A stretch of 64,000 nucleotides of DNA from Methylobacterium nodulans ORS 2060 (GTDB taxonomy: Bacteria > Pseudomonadota > Alphaproteobacteria > Rhizobiales > Beijerinckiaceae). The DNA is taken from assembly GCF_000022085.1 (NCBI RefSeq), contig NC_011894.1, positions 1,700,501-1,764,500 of the forward strand, given 5' to 3'. The position numbers and the translations under genes were made by a program. Numbering within the stretch: the stretch's first letter is position 1; every line of letters begins with the position of its first letter. This document shows, in pieces, positions 58,501 through 64,000 of the stretch. The notes beneath the pieces are model-generated. The model saw only the letters and a program-made list of their open reading frames with translations. It had not been told where the DNA came from and searched no databases.

Positions 58501-58700
58501 CGATGGCGATCGCGGTGATCTCGGGGCTGATCGTCTCGACGCTGCTGTCGCTGCTGTTCGTGCCGGCGATCTTCGTGCTGATGGACGATCTCTCGCGGCT
58601 GTTCGGGCGTCTCTTCGGGCGCCTCGTGGGCGCCGTCGACGAGCCGGAGCCGCAGGCGTCGCAGCCCTACGCCGCGCCGCGCCGGATCGCGGCGGAGTAG
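55587..58700 (+). CDS. RND efflux pump inner-membrane transporter (AcrB/MdtB-like)
   Basis: 1037-residue RND pump, the full expected length. It starts MRLNVSAWAIRKPIPSIVLF with the first membrane helix; two large periplasmic loops and 12 membrane helices follow. The proton-relay Asp pair is in helix 4 (TGILVDDAIVEIENIVRHI), and GVVTKNAIMLVDFAVEEMAR is the matching repeat in helix 10. GGEFRSPMAIAVISGLIVST is typical of drug and solvent pumps rather than metal pumps. AAGGA lies before the ATG at 55587. The frame stays open upstream through the adaptor gene, but that is out-of-frame read-through. Confidence 0.96.
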   Translation: MRLNVSAWAIRKPIPSIVLFLVLGLLGLVSFRSLPITRFPNIDVPIVSVSINQPGAAPSELQTQVTKWVEDAVAGVKGVKHITSAITEGNSATTIEFRLEVNTDRAVNDVKDAIAKIRMNLPRTIEEPIINRVEIAGLPIMVYGASAPAMTPEDLSWFVDDVVARQIQGLRGVGGVERLGGVAREVRVTLKPDRLLALGITAADVNRQLRLTSADMAGGRAELGGQEQSIRTLAASASLDTLAATSIVLPGGRKVRLDELATLSDGAEEPRTFARLNGEPVVAFAISRASGASDASVAEIVAKKIDELRTAYPNVRFDLIDTSVTNTIGNYHSAMHGLMEGAGLAVLVVFLFLRDWRATLIAAVALPLSVFPTFWAMSAMGFSLNAVSLLAITLVTGILVDDAIVEIENIVRHIRLGKSPYRAALEGADEIGLAVIAITATLVAIFAPVSFMGGIAGQYFKQFGLTIAAAVFMSLLVARLITPMMAAYFMRDHGHHEETPGPVMRTYTRVVAWSVRHKYVTLVVGLALFTGSILSTRLLPAGFLPKEDAARTLLVLELPPGARLDDTIAVSDRIARAIRSLPEVSSVFVDGGRQLPGKKEIRLATLTINLTPKSARTRKQADVEAAIMELLRDEPDLRYWSLREGGQRDFALIVAGPDTAVVTDVAERMQREVAAIPNLVNVMSTAPLDRTEVRIRPKPAVAADLGVSTDTIAETVRVGTIGDIGANLAKFNATDRQIPIRVQLPVETRGQVETLESLKVPTKSGAAVPLTAVADISLGRGPTAIDRYDRAVRVALEANLQGSDALAEAIAQALATPTARNLPPGVTIRQTGDAEIMGEVFEGFAMAMGAGLMMVLGVLILLFGSFLQPLTILFSLPLSIGGAILGLLIFNRPISMPVVIGILMLMGVVTKNAIMLVDFAVEEMARGVDRITAIVDAGRKRARPIVMTTIAMAAGMVPSAMALGIGGEFRSPMAIAVISGLIVSTLLSLLFVPAIFVLMDDLSRLFGRLFGRLVGAVDEPEPQASQPYAAPRRIAAE

Positions 58701-58900
58701 CGCCCCATTCTCCGGCTGCGGGCGTGCCGTGGAGGCCGCGCCCGCGGCGCGTCCCGCGGCACCCGGGCGGGCGCCGAGGCGGGGAGGTCCGTGGCCGGCC
58801 CCGGATCCGCCGGTCGCACGTCCCATCTGACGTCGCGGCGGAACTGTTTTGCTCCTCTGTCGTTCCTTAGTTCTCAAATCCACCGGATATCGGAGGAACG

Positions 58901-59074
58901 ATGGATAAGGATCGGATTGAAGGCGCCGCCACCAATATGGGTGGGAAGATCAAGGAAGGTGCTGGAAAAATCACCGGCGACGAGAAACTCCGTAGCGAAG
59001 GTCTTGCTGATCAGATCAAGGGCAAGGTCCAGAACACGGTCGGAGCGGTCAAGGACGCGCTCAAGGGACATTGA
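58901..59074 (+). CDS. CsbD-family stress protein
   Basis: 57-residue CsbD-like protein: MDKDRIEGAATNMGGKIKEG, AGKITGDEKLRSEGLADQIK, GKVQNTVGAVKDALKGH. It is a small hydrophilic helical protein, usually induced by general or osmotic stress. CGGAGGAACG precedes the ATG. The codons are far less GC-rich at third positions than in the neighbouring genes (AAG GAT, GAA GGC, GGT GCT GGA AAA), which may reflect high expression or a foreign origin. Confidence 0.9.
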   Translation: MDKDRIEGAATNMGGKIKEGAGKITGDEKLRSEGLADQIKGKVQNTVGAVKDALKGH

Positions 59075-59284
59075 GGAGCAGCCCATGACGGCCTGGTGAG
59101 CGATGACGCTCCGGCCGTCGGGTTTCGTTCTGACGGCTCCGCCCTGGGCTCCGGCCCAGGGCGGGCATCGGCGATGATCGTCCCCCTGTCGCGCATCCCG
59201 TGCCATCGAGCGGGAGCGCCGCTCCGAGCGCCTCCGGGATGACGAATCCGATGGTCCGCGGGCCCGGGCGCGATGCCGGCCCGC

Positions 59285-60079
59285 TCAGGTGCTCGGCGTC
59301 GGCGCGATGAGCGTCTCGATTGCGCCGGCCGGATCCATGCCGATGCGGCCCCAGCCGGGGAGCTTCAGGGCCGGGCGGCGCAGATCGAGGCCGGCCACGG
59401 CACCGAGCAGGTTGACCTCGATTCCCTCGACGAGACCGAGGGTCAGTCCGGCATAGCCCCGAAAGGAGAGCTGGATGCCCGTGCGGCTCGGCGTCGGGGA
59501 GAGGAGCCGCTCCGAGAAATCCTTGCCCAGCGCGGTCGGCGGGAGCGCCGCCTGCACCTCCGGCACCGCCCGCAGCACGTGGGCCACGAAGGTGTTCGAG
59601 TTCGGGCCCGGCCACGCGCTGTAGCTGCCCGCCGCCCGGTACGGATAGGCGGCGACGGCGGTGCGGATCTTGGGCACCGCGCGGGCGGCGGCCTCGCCGT
59701 CGAGGGCGAGCACAACTTGGGGCGGGTTGCCGAACCAGCGCCCATCCGCCGGATAGGCATCTTTGCGCACCGGCTGGCCCCAGCCGACCACGTCGTAGCG
59801 CGTGTAGCGGGCGGCGCCCGCCTCCTTCACCACGATCCAGGTGTGATGGGCGAAGATGCCCCGCCAGCGTCCGACCCGGGCGGCATAGATCCGCACCACC
59901 GCGCCCGGCGTCGCCGCGGCCGGCGGAAGCAGCCGCGCGCTCGACCAGTCCGCCGTCGCCCAGTCGGGCGCGCGGTCGTCGCGCGACCACCACCAGACGG
60001 CATGGGCGGCGAGAGGGGCGAGGAACAGGAGGATGAGGGCGAGGAAAACAAGGCGCAGGCACGCCAGCAGGACCAGCAT
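59285..60079 (-). CDS. DUF3750 membrane-anchored protein
   Basis: 264-residue protein with one N-terminal membrane segment (LVLLACLRLVFLALILLFLA). The rest, probably periplasmic, has the DUF3750 pattern: VVRIYAARVGRWRGIFAHHT, WIVVKEAGAARYTRYDVVGW, then SYSAWPGPNSNTFVAHVLRA and LSFRGYAGLTLGLVEGIEVN. Conserved His, Asn-Cys-like and Thr positions hint at a NlpC/P60-like fold, but no catalytic Cys is seen in NSNTF. The start at 60079 was chosen because the membrane segment begins there. Function unknown. Confidence 0.88.
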   Translation of the reverse strand: MLVLLACLRLVFLALILLFLAPLAAHAVWWWSRDDRAPDWATADWSSARLLPPAAATPGAVVRIYAARVGRWRGIFAHHTWIVVKEAGAARYTRYDVVGWGQPVRKDAYPADGRWFGNPPQVVLALDGEAAARAVPKIRTAVAAYPYRAAGSYSAWPGPNSNTFVAHVLRAVPEVQAALPPTALGKDFSERLLSPTPSRTGIQLSFRGYAGLTLGLVEGIEVNLLGAVAGLDLRRPALKLPGWGRIGMDPAGAIETLIAPTPST

Positions 60080-60215
60080 GGCTATGACATGGATGAAGGA
60101 GCGTGGCGGCGCAACCGAAGGCGGCAACCGGCCGCAATTCGAATCGCTTCCGGTCGAACTGCACCGGGTCTTGGCCGTTGTCGGGCGCGAAGGTGTCCTG
60201 CGATGGAGGTCCGGC

Positions 60216-60761
60216 ATGGCCGATGCGAGAAGTCTGGTCGACGCCCTGGTGCGGTCCCGCCGGGGCGGTCCTGGTGGCCTGGTCGCCGGTGCAGCCCTCG
60301 GCGGCCTCGCCCTCGTCGTCGGGCTCGGCTATCGTGCGTTGAACCGCCAAGCCGCGCCGGAGCAAGCCGCGCCGGGCGAGGCGGCCGGGCGGCCCTTCGC
60401 GGCGGGCGAGGTCAGCGACGACGATGCGACCCTGTTTCTCCGCGCGATGGTGGCGGCGACCCTGGCGGACGGCATGATCGATGCCCAGGAGCGTTCCCGG
60501 CTCGACGCAGCCCTCGCCGAGGCCGGTCTCGACGAGGCGAGCCGCCGCCGGTTCGAGGACCTGTTGCGGGACCCGCCCGACATCGACGAGATCGCCGACC
60601 GGGTCTCGGATCCGGAGAAGGCCGCACGAGTCTACGCGGCCGCGCGCCTTGCCATCGATCCCGACACGGTGCAGGAGCGGACCTTCCTGGCCCGGCTCGC
60701 CGAGGCGCTCGACGTCGATGCCGATGCGGTCGCCCGCGTCGAGGCGGGCATGAGACCGTGA
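60216..60761 (+). CDS. DUF533 / TerB-like inner-membrane protein
   Basis: 181-residue protein. Residues 20-40 (GLVAGAALGGLALVVGLGYR) form a membrane segment. A helical TerB-like domain follows (TLFLRAMVAATLADGMIDAQ, ERSRLDAALAEAGLDEASRR, DIDEIADRVSDPEKAARVYA), matching the YebE/DUF533 family. The Asp-rich helices may bind metal, but no role is proven. GGAGG lies six bases before the ATG. It is ten bases upstream of the DUF1206 gene and likely co-transcribed. Confidence 0.88.
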   Translation: MADARSLVDALVRSRRGGPGGLVAGAALGGLALVVGLGYRALNRQAAPEQAAPGEAAGRPFAAGEVSDDDATLFLRAMVAATLADGMIDAQERSRLDAALAEAGLDEASRRRFEDLLRDPPDIDEIADRVSDPEKAARVYAAARLAIDPDTVQERTFLARLAEALDVDADAVARVEAGMRP

Positions 60762-60771
60762 CGCGCAGCCG

Positions 60772-61608
60772 ATGCACGAGCCCCGCCCCTCCCTCCTCGA
60801 GATCCTGGCGCGGGCCGGCTACGGCGCCCGCGGCCTGACCTACTGCCTCGTGGGCGGCCTCGCACTGCTTGCGGCTTTCGGGGAGGGAGGGCGAACCGGC
60901 GGCAGCCGCAGCGCCCTGATGGTGCTCATCGACCGGCCCTTCGGCCGCCTGCTGCTCGGCGCCGTGGCCGTCGGGCTCGCGGGTTTCGCCCTCTGGCGCT
61001 GGGTCGAGGCGGCGACCGATGCCGACCGGTGCGGCCGGTCGGCCAAGGGATTGGCGGTGCGGGCCGGACACGTCGTCAGCGGCATCCTCTACGCATCGCT
61101 CGCCCTCTCGGTCCTCCGCACGGCCCTCGGCCAGGGCGGCGGCTCGGAGGATGAGGCGGCCCGGGATTGGACCGCATGGCTGCTGCGCGAGCCCTTCGGC
61201 GCCGCCGTTGTCGGGGCCGCGGGGCTCGCGGTGATCGGGACCGGCTGCGCCTTCCTGCTCAAAGGCTGGCGCGGGGATGTCACGCGCCATCTCGCCCTGC
61301 CGGTCGATGCCCGCAGCTGGGCGACGGTCGCGGGCCGGCTCGGCTATGCGGCGCGCGGCATCGTCTTCTGGCTGATCGGCGGCGTCCTCGTCGCCGCCGC
61401 GATCGAGAGCCGGTCGGGCGCCGTGACAGGGCTCGGGGGCGCCCTGAGCGTCCTGCGCGATCAACCCTACCGCGGCGTGCTTCTCGGCCTCACGGCGGCG
61501 GGCCTCGCCGCCTTCGGCGCCTTCGGCCTCGTCCAGGCCCGTTTCCGCCGCATCGACCCGCCCGATATCGACGATCTCGCGCCGGGGCGCCGCGGGCGAC
61601 GTCCCTGA
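60772..61608 (+). CDS. DUF1206 membrane protein
   Basis: 278-residue integral membrane protein made of three repeated units of two helices each. Each unit begins with a related motif: LARAGYGARGLTYCLVGGLA, VRAGHVVSGILYASLALSVL and AGRLGYAARGIVFWLIGGVL, then GFALWRWVEA, GTGCAFLLKGWR and AAFGAFGLVQARFR. This internal threefold repeat is the DUF1206 hallmark. Function unknown. It follows the TerB-like gene in the same direction. Confidence 0.9.
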   Translation: MHEPRPSLLEILARAGYGARGLTYCLVGGLALLAAFGEGGRTGGSRSALMVLIDRPFGRLLLGAVAVGLAGFALWRWVEAATDADRCGRSAKGLAVRAGHVVSGILYASLALSVLRTALGQGGGSEDEAARDWTAWLLREPFGAAVVGAAGLAVIGTGCAFLLKGWRGDVTRHLALPVDARSWATVAGRLGYAARGIVFWLIGGVLVAAAIESRSGAVTGLGGALSVLRDQPYRGVLLGLTAAGLAAFGAFGLVQARFRRIDPPDIDDLAPGRRGRRP

Positions 61609-61632
61609 GGCCGTGCCCGACCGGCTCGGGGC

Positions 61633-62193
61633 TCACGCCGAGCGCCGCACCGGCCTTGCCGGATTCCCCGCCACGGTGGCGCCCGCCGGCACGTCCCGGG
61701 TGACGACGCTGCCCGCGCCGACGATCGCATCGTCGCCGACCGTGACCCCGGGCAGGATCAGCGCGCCCGCGCCGATCCAGCAATTGCGGCCGATCCGCAC
61801 CGGCCGGCCGCCTTCGAGAAGCGCGCGGCGCAGGCCTGGGTCGCGGGGATGGTCGGCGGCCAGGATCTGCACCCCCGGCCCGATCTGCGTCAGCTCGCCG
61901 ATCTCGACCGGCGCGATGTCGAGGATGACGCAGTTGAAGTTGAGGAAGGTGTTGCGGCCGATGCGGATGTTGTAGCCGAGGTCGCAGTAGAAGGGCGGGC
62001 GGATCACCACCCCGTCCGCCACGCTGCCCAGATGCGCGCGCAGCATCCGCAGCCGCTCCTCCGGAGGCAGCGCGGCGGGCGCGTTGTACCGGGCGAGCCA
62101 CGCGCCCGTGCGGGCGATCTCTGCCGTCAGCTCCGGGTCGTCGGCGCGGTAGAGGTCACCCGCGAGCATCTTCTCCTTCTCGGTGCGCGCCAT
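61633..62193 (-). CDS. sugar O-acetyltransferase (Maa/LacA type)
   Basis: 186-residue trimeric hexapeptide acetyltransferase. The N-terminal Mac domain reads EKMLAGDLYRADDPELTAEI, then the left-handed helix (PFYCDLGYNIRIGRNTFLNF, IGPGVQILAADHPRDPGLRR). The catalytic His is in AADHP, and RIGRNCWIGAGALILPGVTV, VTRDVPAGATVAGNPARPVR close the domain. It acetylates maltose, galactoside or a Nod-type sugar; NodL and LacA are close relatives. The start at 62193 follows GGAGGAGACGCA. Confidence 0.93.
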   Translation of the reverse strand: MARTEKEKMLAGDLYRADDPELTAEIARTGAWLARYNAPAALPPEERLRMLRAHLGSVADGVVIRPPFYCDLGYNIRIGRNTFLNFNCVILDIAPVEIGELTQIGPGVQILAADHPRDPGLRRALLEGGRPVRIGRNCWIGAGALILPGVTVGDDAIVGAGSVVTRDVPAGATVAGNPARPVRRSA

Positions 62194-62341
62194 TGCGTCT
62201 CCTCCGGGGGGCACGGGAATCCGGCTTCGCATGCCCTGGGCGGGAAGGCCATGCCGCAGGGCGCGGTCCCGGCCCGCCGTTGCCTCCCTGGCCGATCCGC
62301 ACTATCGGAGGGCCCGGAGCCCCGCAGCCGAAGGTCTGCCG

Positions 62342-62584
62342 ATGAAAGCGCGCGTCACCGTCACCCTGAAGACCGGCGTCCTCGACCCGCAGGGCAAGGC
62401 CATCGAGGGGGCGCTGCGCTCGCTCGGCATCGCCGGCATCGCCAGCGTGCGCCAGGGCAAGTTCTTCGAGGTCGAGGTGGAGGGCACCGATCCGGCCGCC
62501 GCCGAGGCGACGGTCAAGGCCGCCTGCGACAAGCTCCTCGCCAACACGGTGGTCGAGAACTACCGGGTCGAGATCGCGCGATGA
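62342..62584 (+). CDS. purS: phosphoribosylformylglycinamidine synthase subunit PurS
   Basis: 80-residue PurS, which bridges PurL and PurQ in the three-part FGAM synthase of purine synthesis. ARVTVTLKTGVLDPQGKAIE, then LGIAGIASVRQGKFFEVEVE and CDKLLANTVVENYRVEI are diagnostic. Its TGA overlaps the purQ ATG (ATGA), so the two are coupled. purL is not next to it here. Confidence 0.96.
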   Translation: MKARVTVTLKTGVLDPQGKAIEGALRSLGIAGIASVRQGKFFEVEVEGTDPAAAEATVKAACDKLLANTVVENYRVEIAR

Positions 62585-63267
62585 AGGCCGCCGTCGTCGT
62601 CTTCCCGGGCTCGAACCGCGAGGCGGACGTGGCCCGGGCCCTCCGGCTCGCGGGCGCCGAGGTGACCAAGGTCTGGCACGCCGACACGGCGCTGCCGGCG
62701 GGCACCGATCTCGCGGTCCTGCCCGGCGGCTTCTCCTACGGCGACTATCTGCGCTGCGGCGCCATCGCGGGGCGCGCCCACGCCATGGACGCGGTGCGCG
62801 CCCACGCGGCCCGGGGCGGCCTCGTGCTCGGCATCTGCAACGGCTTCCAGATCCTGTGCGAGTCGGGACTCCTGCCCGGCGTGCTGATGCGCAACGTCAA
62901 CCGCCGCTTCATCTGCCACCGGCAGACCCTGCGGGTGGAGCGCACCGACACGGCCTTCACGCGCGCCTATGCGGAGAAGCAGGTCATCGACGTCTGCGTG
63001 GCGCATGGCGAAGGCAACTACTTCGCCGATCCCGAGATGATCGCCCGCATCGAGGGCGAGGGCCGGGTCGCCTTCCGCTACTGCGACGCGGCGGGCAACC
63101 TGACCGAGACGGCCAACCGCAACGGCTCGCTGAACTCCATCGCGGGGATCTATTCCGAGAACCGCAACGTGCTCGGCCTGATGCCGCACCCGGAGAACTT
63201 CGTCGAGGATCTGGTCGGCGGCACGGATGGGCGCGGGTTGTTCGAGAGCCTCGCCAAGGCCGCCTGA
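62581..63267 (+). CDS. purQ: phosphoribosylformylglycinamidine synthase subunit PurQ
   Basis: 228-residue class I glutamine amidotransferase that supplies ammonia to PurL. The nucleophile is Cys86 in VLGICNGFQILCE. LPGGFSYGDYLRCGAIA and the His/Glu dyad in GLMPHPENFVE are intact. The family's ICHRQTL, AHGEGNYF and ANRNGSLNSIAGIYSENRNV stretches are present. It overlaps purS by four bases. Confidence 0.97.
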   Translation: MKAAVVVFPGSNREADVARALRLAGAEVTKVWHADTALPAGTDLAVLPGGFSYGDYLRCGAIAGRAHAMDAVRAHAARGGLVLGICNGFQILCESGLLPGVLMRNVNRRFICHRQTLRVERTDTAFTRAYAEKQVIDVCVAHGEGNYFADPEMIARIEGEGRVAFRYCDAAGNLTETANRNGSLNSIAGIYSENRNVLGLMPHPENFVEDLVGGTDGRGLFESLAKAA

Positions 63268-63418
63268 CGCGTCGGGGGAGATGCGGGAACCGCCGATCCT
63301 CCGTTTGAGTCAAGACGGACCCTGACCTGCGATCAGTCCGGTTCGGTTGACCGCACCCCCGACTTCAGGATGAGGTCAAGAATGGGACGAGGCGTCTTGT
63401 AGCTTCCGGACGGCCCCT

Positions 63419-63458
63419 CTTCCGGACGACTGCAGCGTCAGCGGAAGGAGATCCGGAA
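63419..63458 (+). repeat. REP-like repeat with no adjacent IS (possible empty IS110 target)
   Basis: CTTCCGGACGACTGCAGCGT then CAGCGGAAGGAGATCCGGAA, with ends that pair (TTCCGGA / TCCGGAA). Similarity to the sequence right of IS110 copy 2 continues to about 63520 (CTGCCGCGAAGCGGCTC; GCTGACAAGCGGGCGCT). It lies in the 425-base gap between purQ and the dehydratase gene. The rest of the gap holds a long hairpin at 63647-63676 but no gene. Confidence 0.7.
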
Positions 63459-63692
63459 TCCAGCAAGGGACCTGCCGCGAAGCGGCTCGGCATTTCAGCA
63501 ACGGCGCTGACAAGCGGGCGCTTGGCGATTTTATTGTCTTTGCCAACGGCCCAAGAGGCGGCCGATCGAAGAAGCATCCTCTCTCGTGCGGAAGCCCGGT
63601 TCCGGAACGCGCCGAGTTTCAGGTGCAGGGGCCGGCACCAAGCCGGCCGCGACCGGCCCCGGCAGGCCGGTCGCGGTGCAGAAGAAACGCCC

Positions 63693-64000
63693 TCAGTGGT
63701 TGTCGCGCGGCGGCCCCATGGTCTGGGCGACCTTCTGGAAGGCGTCGGAGCCCCGCAGGATCATGCCCTCGGAGAGCTGCTCCACCATCGCCCGCTGGAT
63801 CGCCTGCCAGGGCGTCTGGCTTGCCGGGTAGGGATAGCCGCCCCGGGCGGCGAGGTCCTCGCGCCGCCGCGCCAGCTCCTCGTCCGAGAGCAGGATGTCC
63901 GCCTGCCGCTTGTTCAGGTCGATGCGGATACGGTCGCCGTTCTGCAGGAGCGCGAGCCCGCCGCCCGCCGCCGCCTCCGGCGAGGCGTTGAGGATCGAGG
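63693..64000 (-). CDS. IlvD/Edd-family dehydratase, 3' part
   Basis: About 101 C-terminal residues of a dihydroxy-acid dehydratase family enzyme; the start lies beyond the window. The end reads [56 protein letters not shown] and closes [10 protein letters not shown]. The PWQxIQR and PRDNH ending is typical of the sugar-acid (arabinonate/xylonate) branch and its relatives rather than housekeeping IlvD, but the iron-sulphur cysteines are outside the window, so the substrate stays open. Confidence 0.82.
   Translation of the reverse strand, partial: SILNASPEAAAGGGLALLQNGDRIRIDLNKRQADILLSDEELARRREDLAARGGYPYPASQTPWQAIQRAMVEQLSEGMILRGSDAFQKVAQTMGPPRDNH

Noticed and set aside
54279..58700. 1473-codon frame that would fuse about 436 residues to the front of the RND pump
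   Set aside because: The extra part is the adaptor gene read in the wrong frame. The pump starts normally at 55587 with a ribosome site.
55320..58883. 1187-codon open frame on the minus strand opposite the RND pump gene
   Set aside because: Antisense shadow; translation is Asp/His/Arg/Gln-rich and low-complexity, while the pump is a full-length family member.
59141..59162. Nine-bp hairpin GCCCTGGGC/GCCCAGGGC after the CsbD gene as a terminator
   Set aside because: 67 bases from the stop codon and no T-tract.
63647..63676. Strong 12-bp hairpin after the dehydratase gene as a terminator
   Set aside because: No T-tract follows on the minus strand. It may act as a hairpin, but a rho-independent terminator cannot be claimed.

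Overview
The window is chromosomal DNA from a very GC-rich alphaproteobacterium of the order Hyphomicrobiales, most likely Methylobacterium or a close relative. This rests on the alphaproteobacterial type of AccD, the trpA-accD-folC order, the NDUFS4-like gene beside tRNA-Pro, the paired alphaproteobacterial ornithine decarboxylase and homospermidine synthase, and the many short dispersed intergenic repeats. Taxonomy is inferred from content; no marker gene such as 16S rRNA is present.

Layout. 0-8 kb: 3' end of addA, two small membrane proteins, a Trm112-like protein, priA, a DUF2293-like protein, and a divergent isochorismatase / LysR pair. 8.1-9.3 kb: IS110-family copy 1 (minus strand). 9.5-16 kb: small secreted protein, orphan glycine-betaine-type ABC ATPase, trpA-accD-folC, an outer-membrane beta-barrel, trxA. 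16.3-23.6 kb: a hybrid histidine kinase whose N-terminus resembles the plant ethylene-binding domain; a membrane protein / winged-helix regulator / prenyltransferase module with two matching operator-like palindromes; an IclR regulator, FAD monooxygenase and acyl carrier protein group; a gamma-carbonic anhydrase. 23.8-30 kb: LysM protein, LOG-family protein, cysS, CreA, DUF2865 protein. 30-34.9 kb: CapD-like epimerase/dehydratase, amidase, Smr-like and Uma2 proteins, with two long inverted repeats. 35-39.6 kb: homospermidine locus (hss, GNAT, ornithine decarboxylase with a long leader). 39.6-42.7 kb: opgG, GNAT, GST. 43-48.4 kb: capsule export genes (permease, BexC/KpsE-like protein, ATPase) interrupted by tRNA-Pro, an NDUFS4-like gene and a spore-photolyase-like gene. 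48.6-51.9 kb: ferrous iron uptake efeU-efeO-efeB. 51.9-53.1 kb: IS110 copy 2 (plus strand). 53.4-58.7 kb: small protein, then TetR / adaptor / RND pump. 58.9-64 kb: CsbD, DUF3750, TerB-like, DUF1206, an acetyltransferase, purS-purQ and the 3' end of an IlvD/Edd-family dehydratase.

The genes are mostly housekeeping plus envelope, polyamine, iron and stress functions. The most unusual signals are the ethylene-receptor-like kinase, the twin-operator prenyltransferase module, and the IS110 pair. The IS110 pair has a candidate bridge RNA and a repeat-type target, for which a similar unoccupied copy lies at 63.4 kb. Several families of dispersed intergenic repeats fill most of the larger gaps. I saw no CRISPR array, rRNA operon, prophage or clear defence island.
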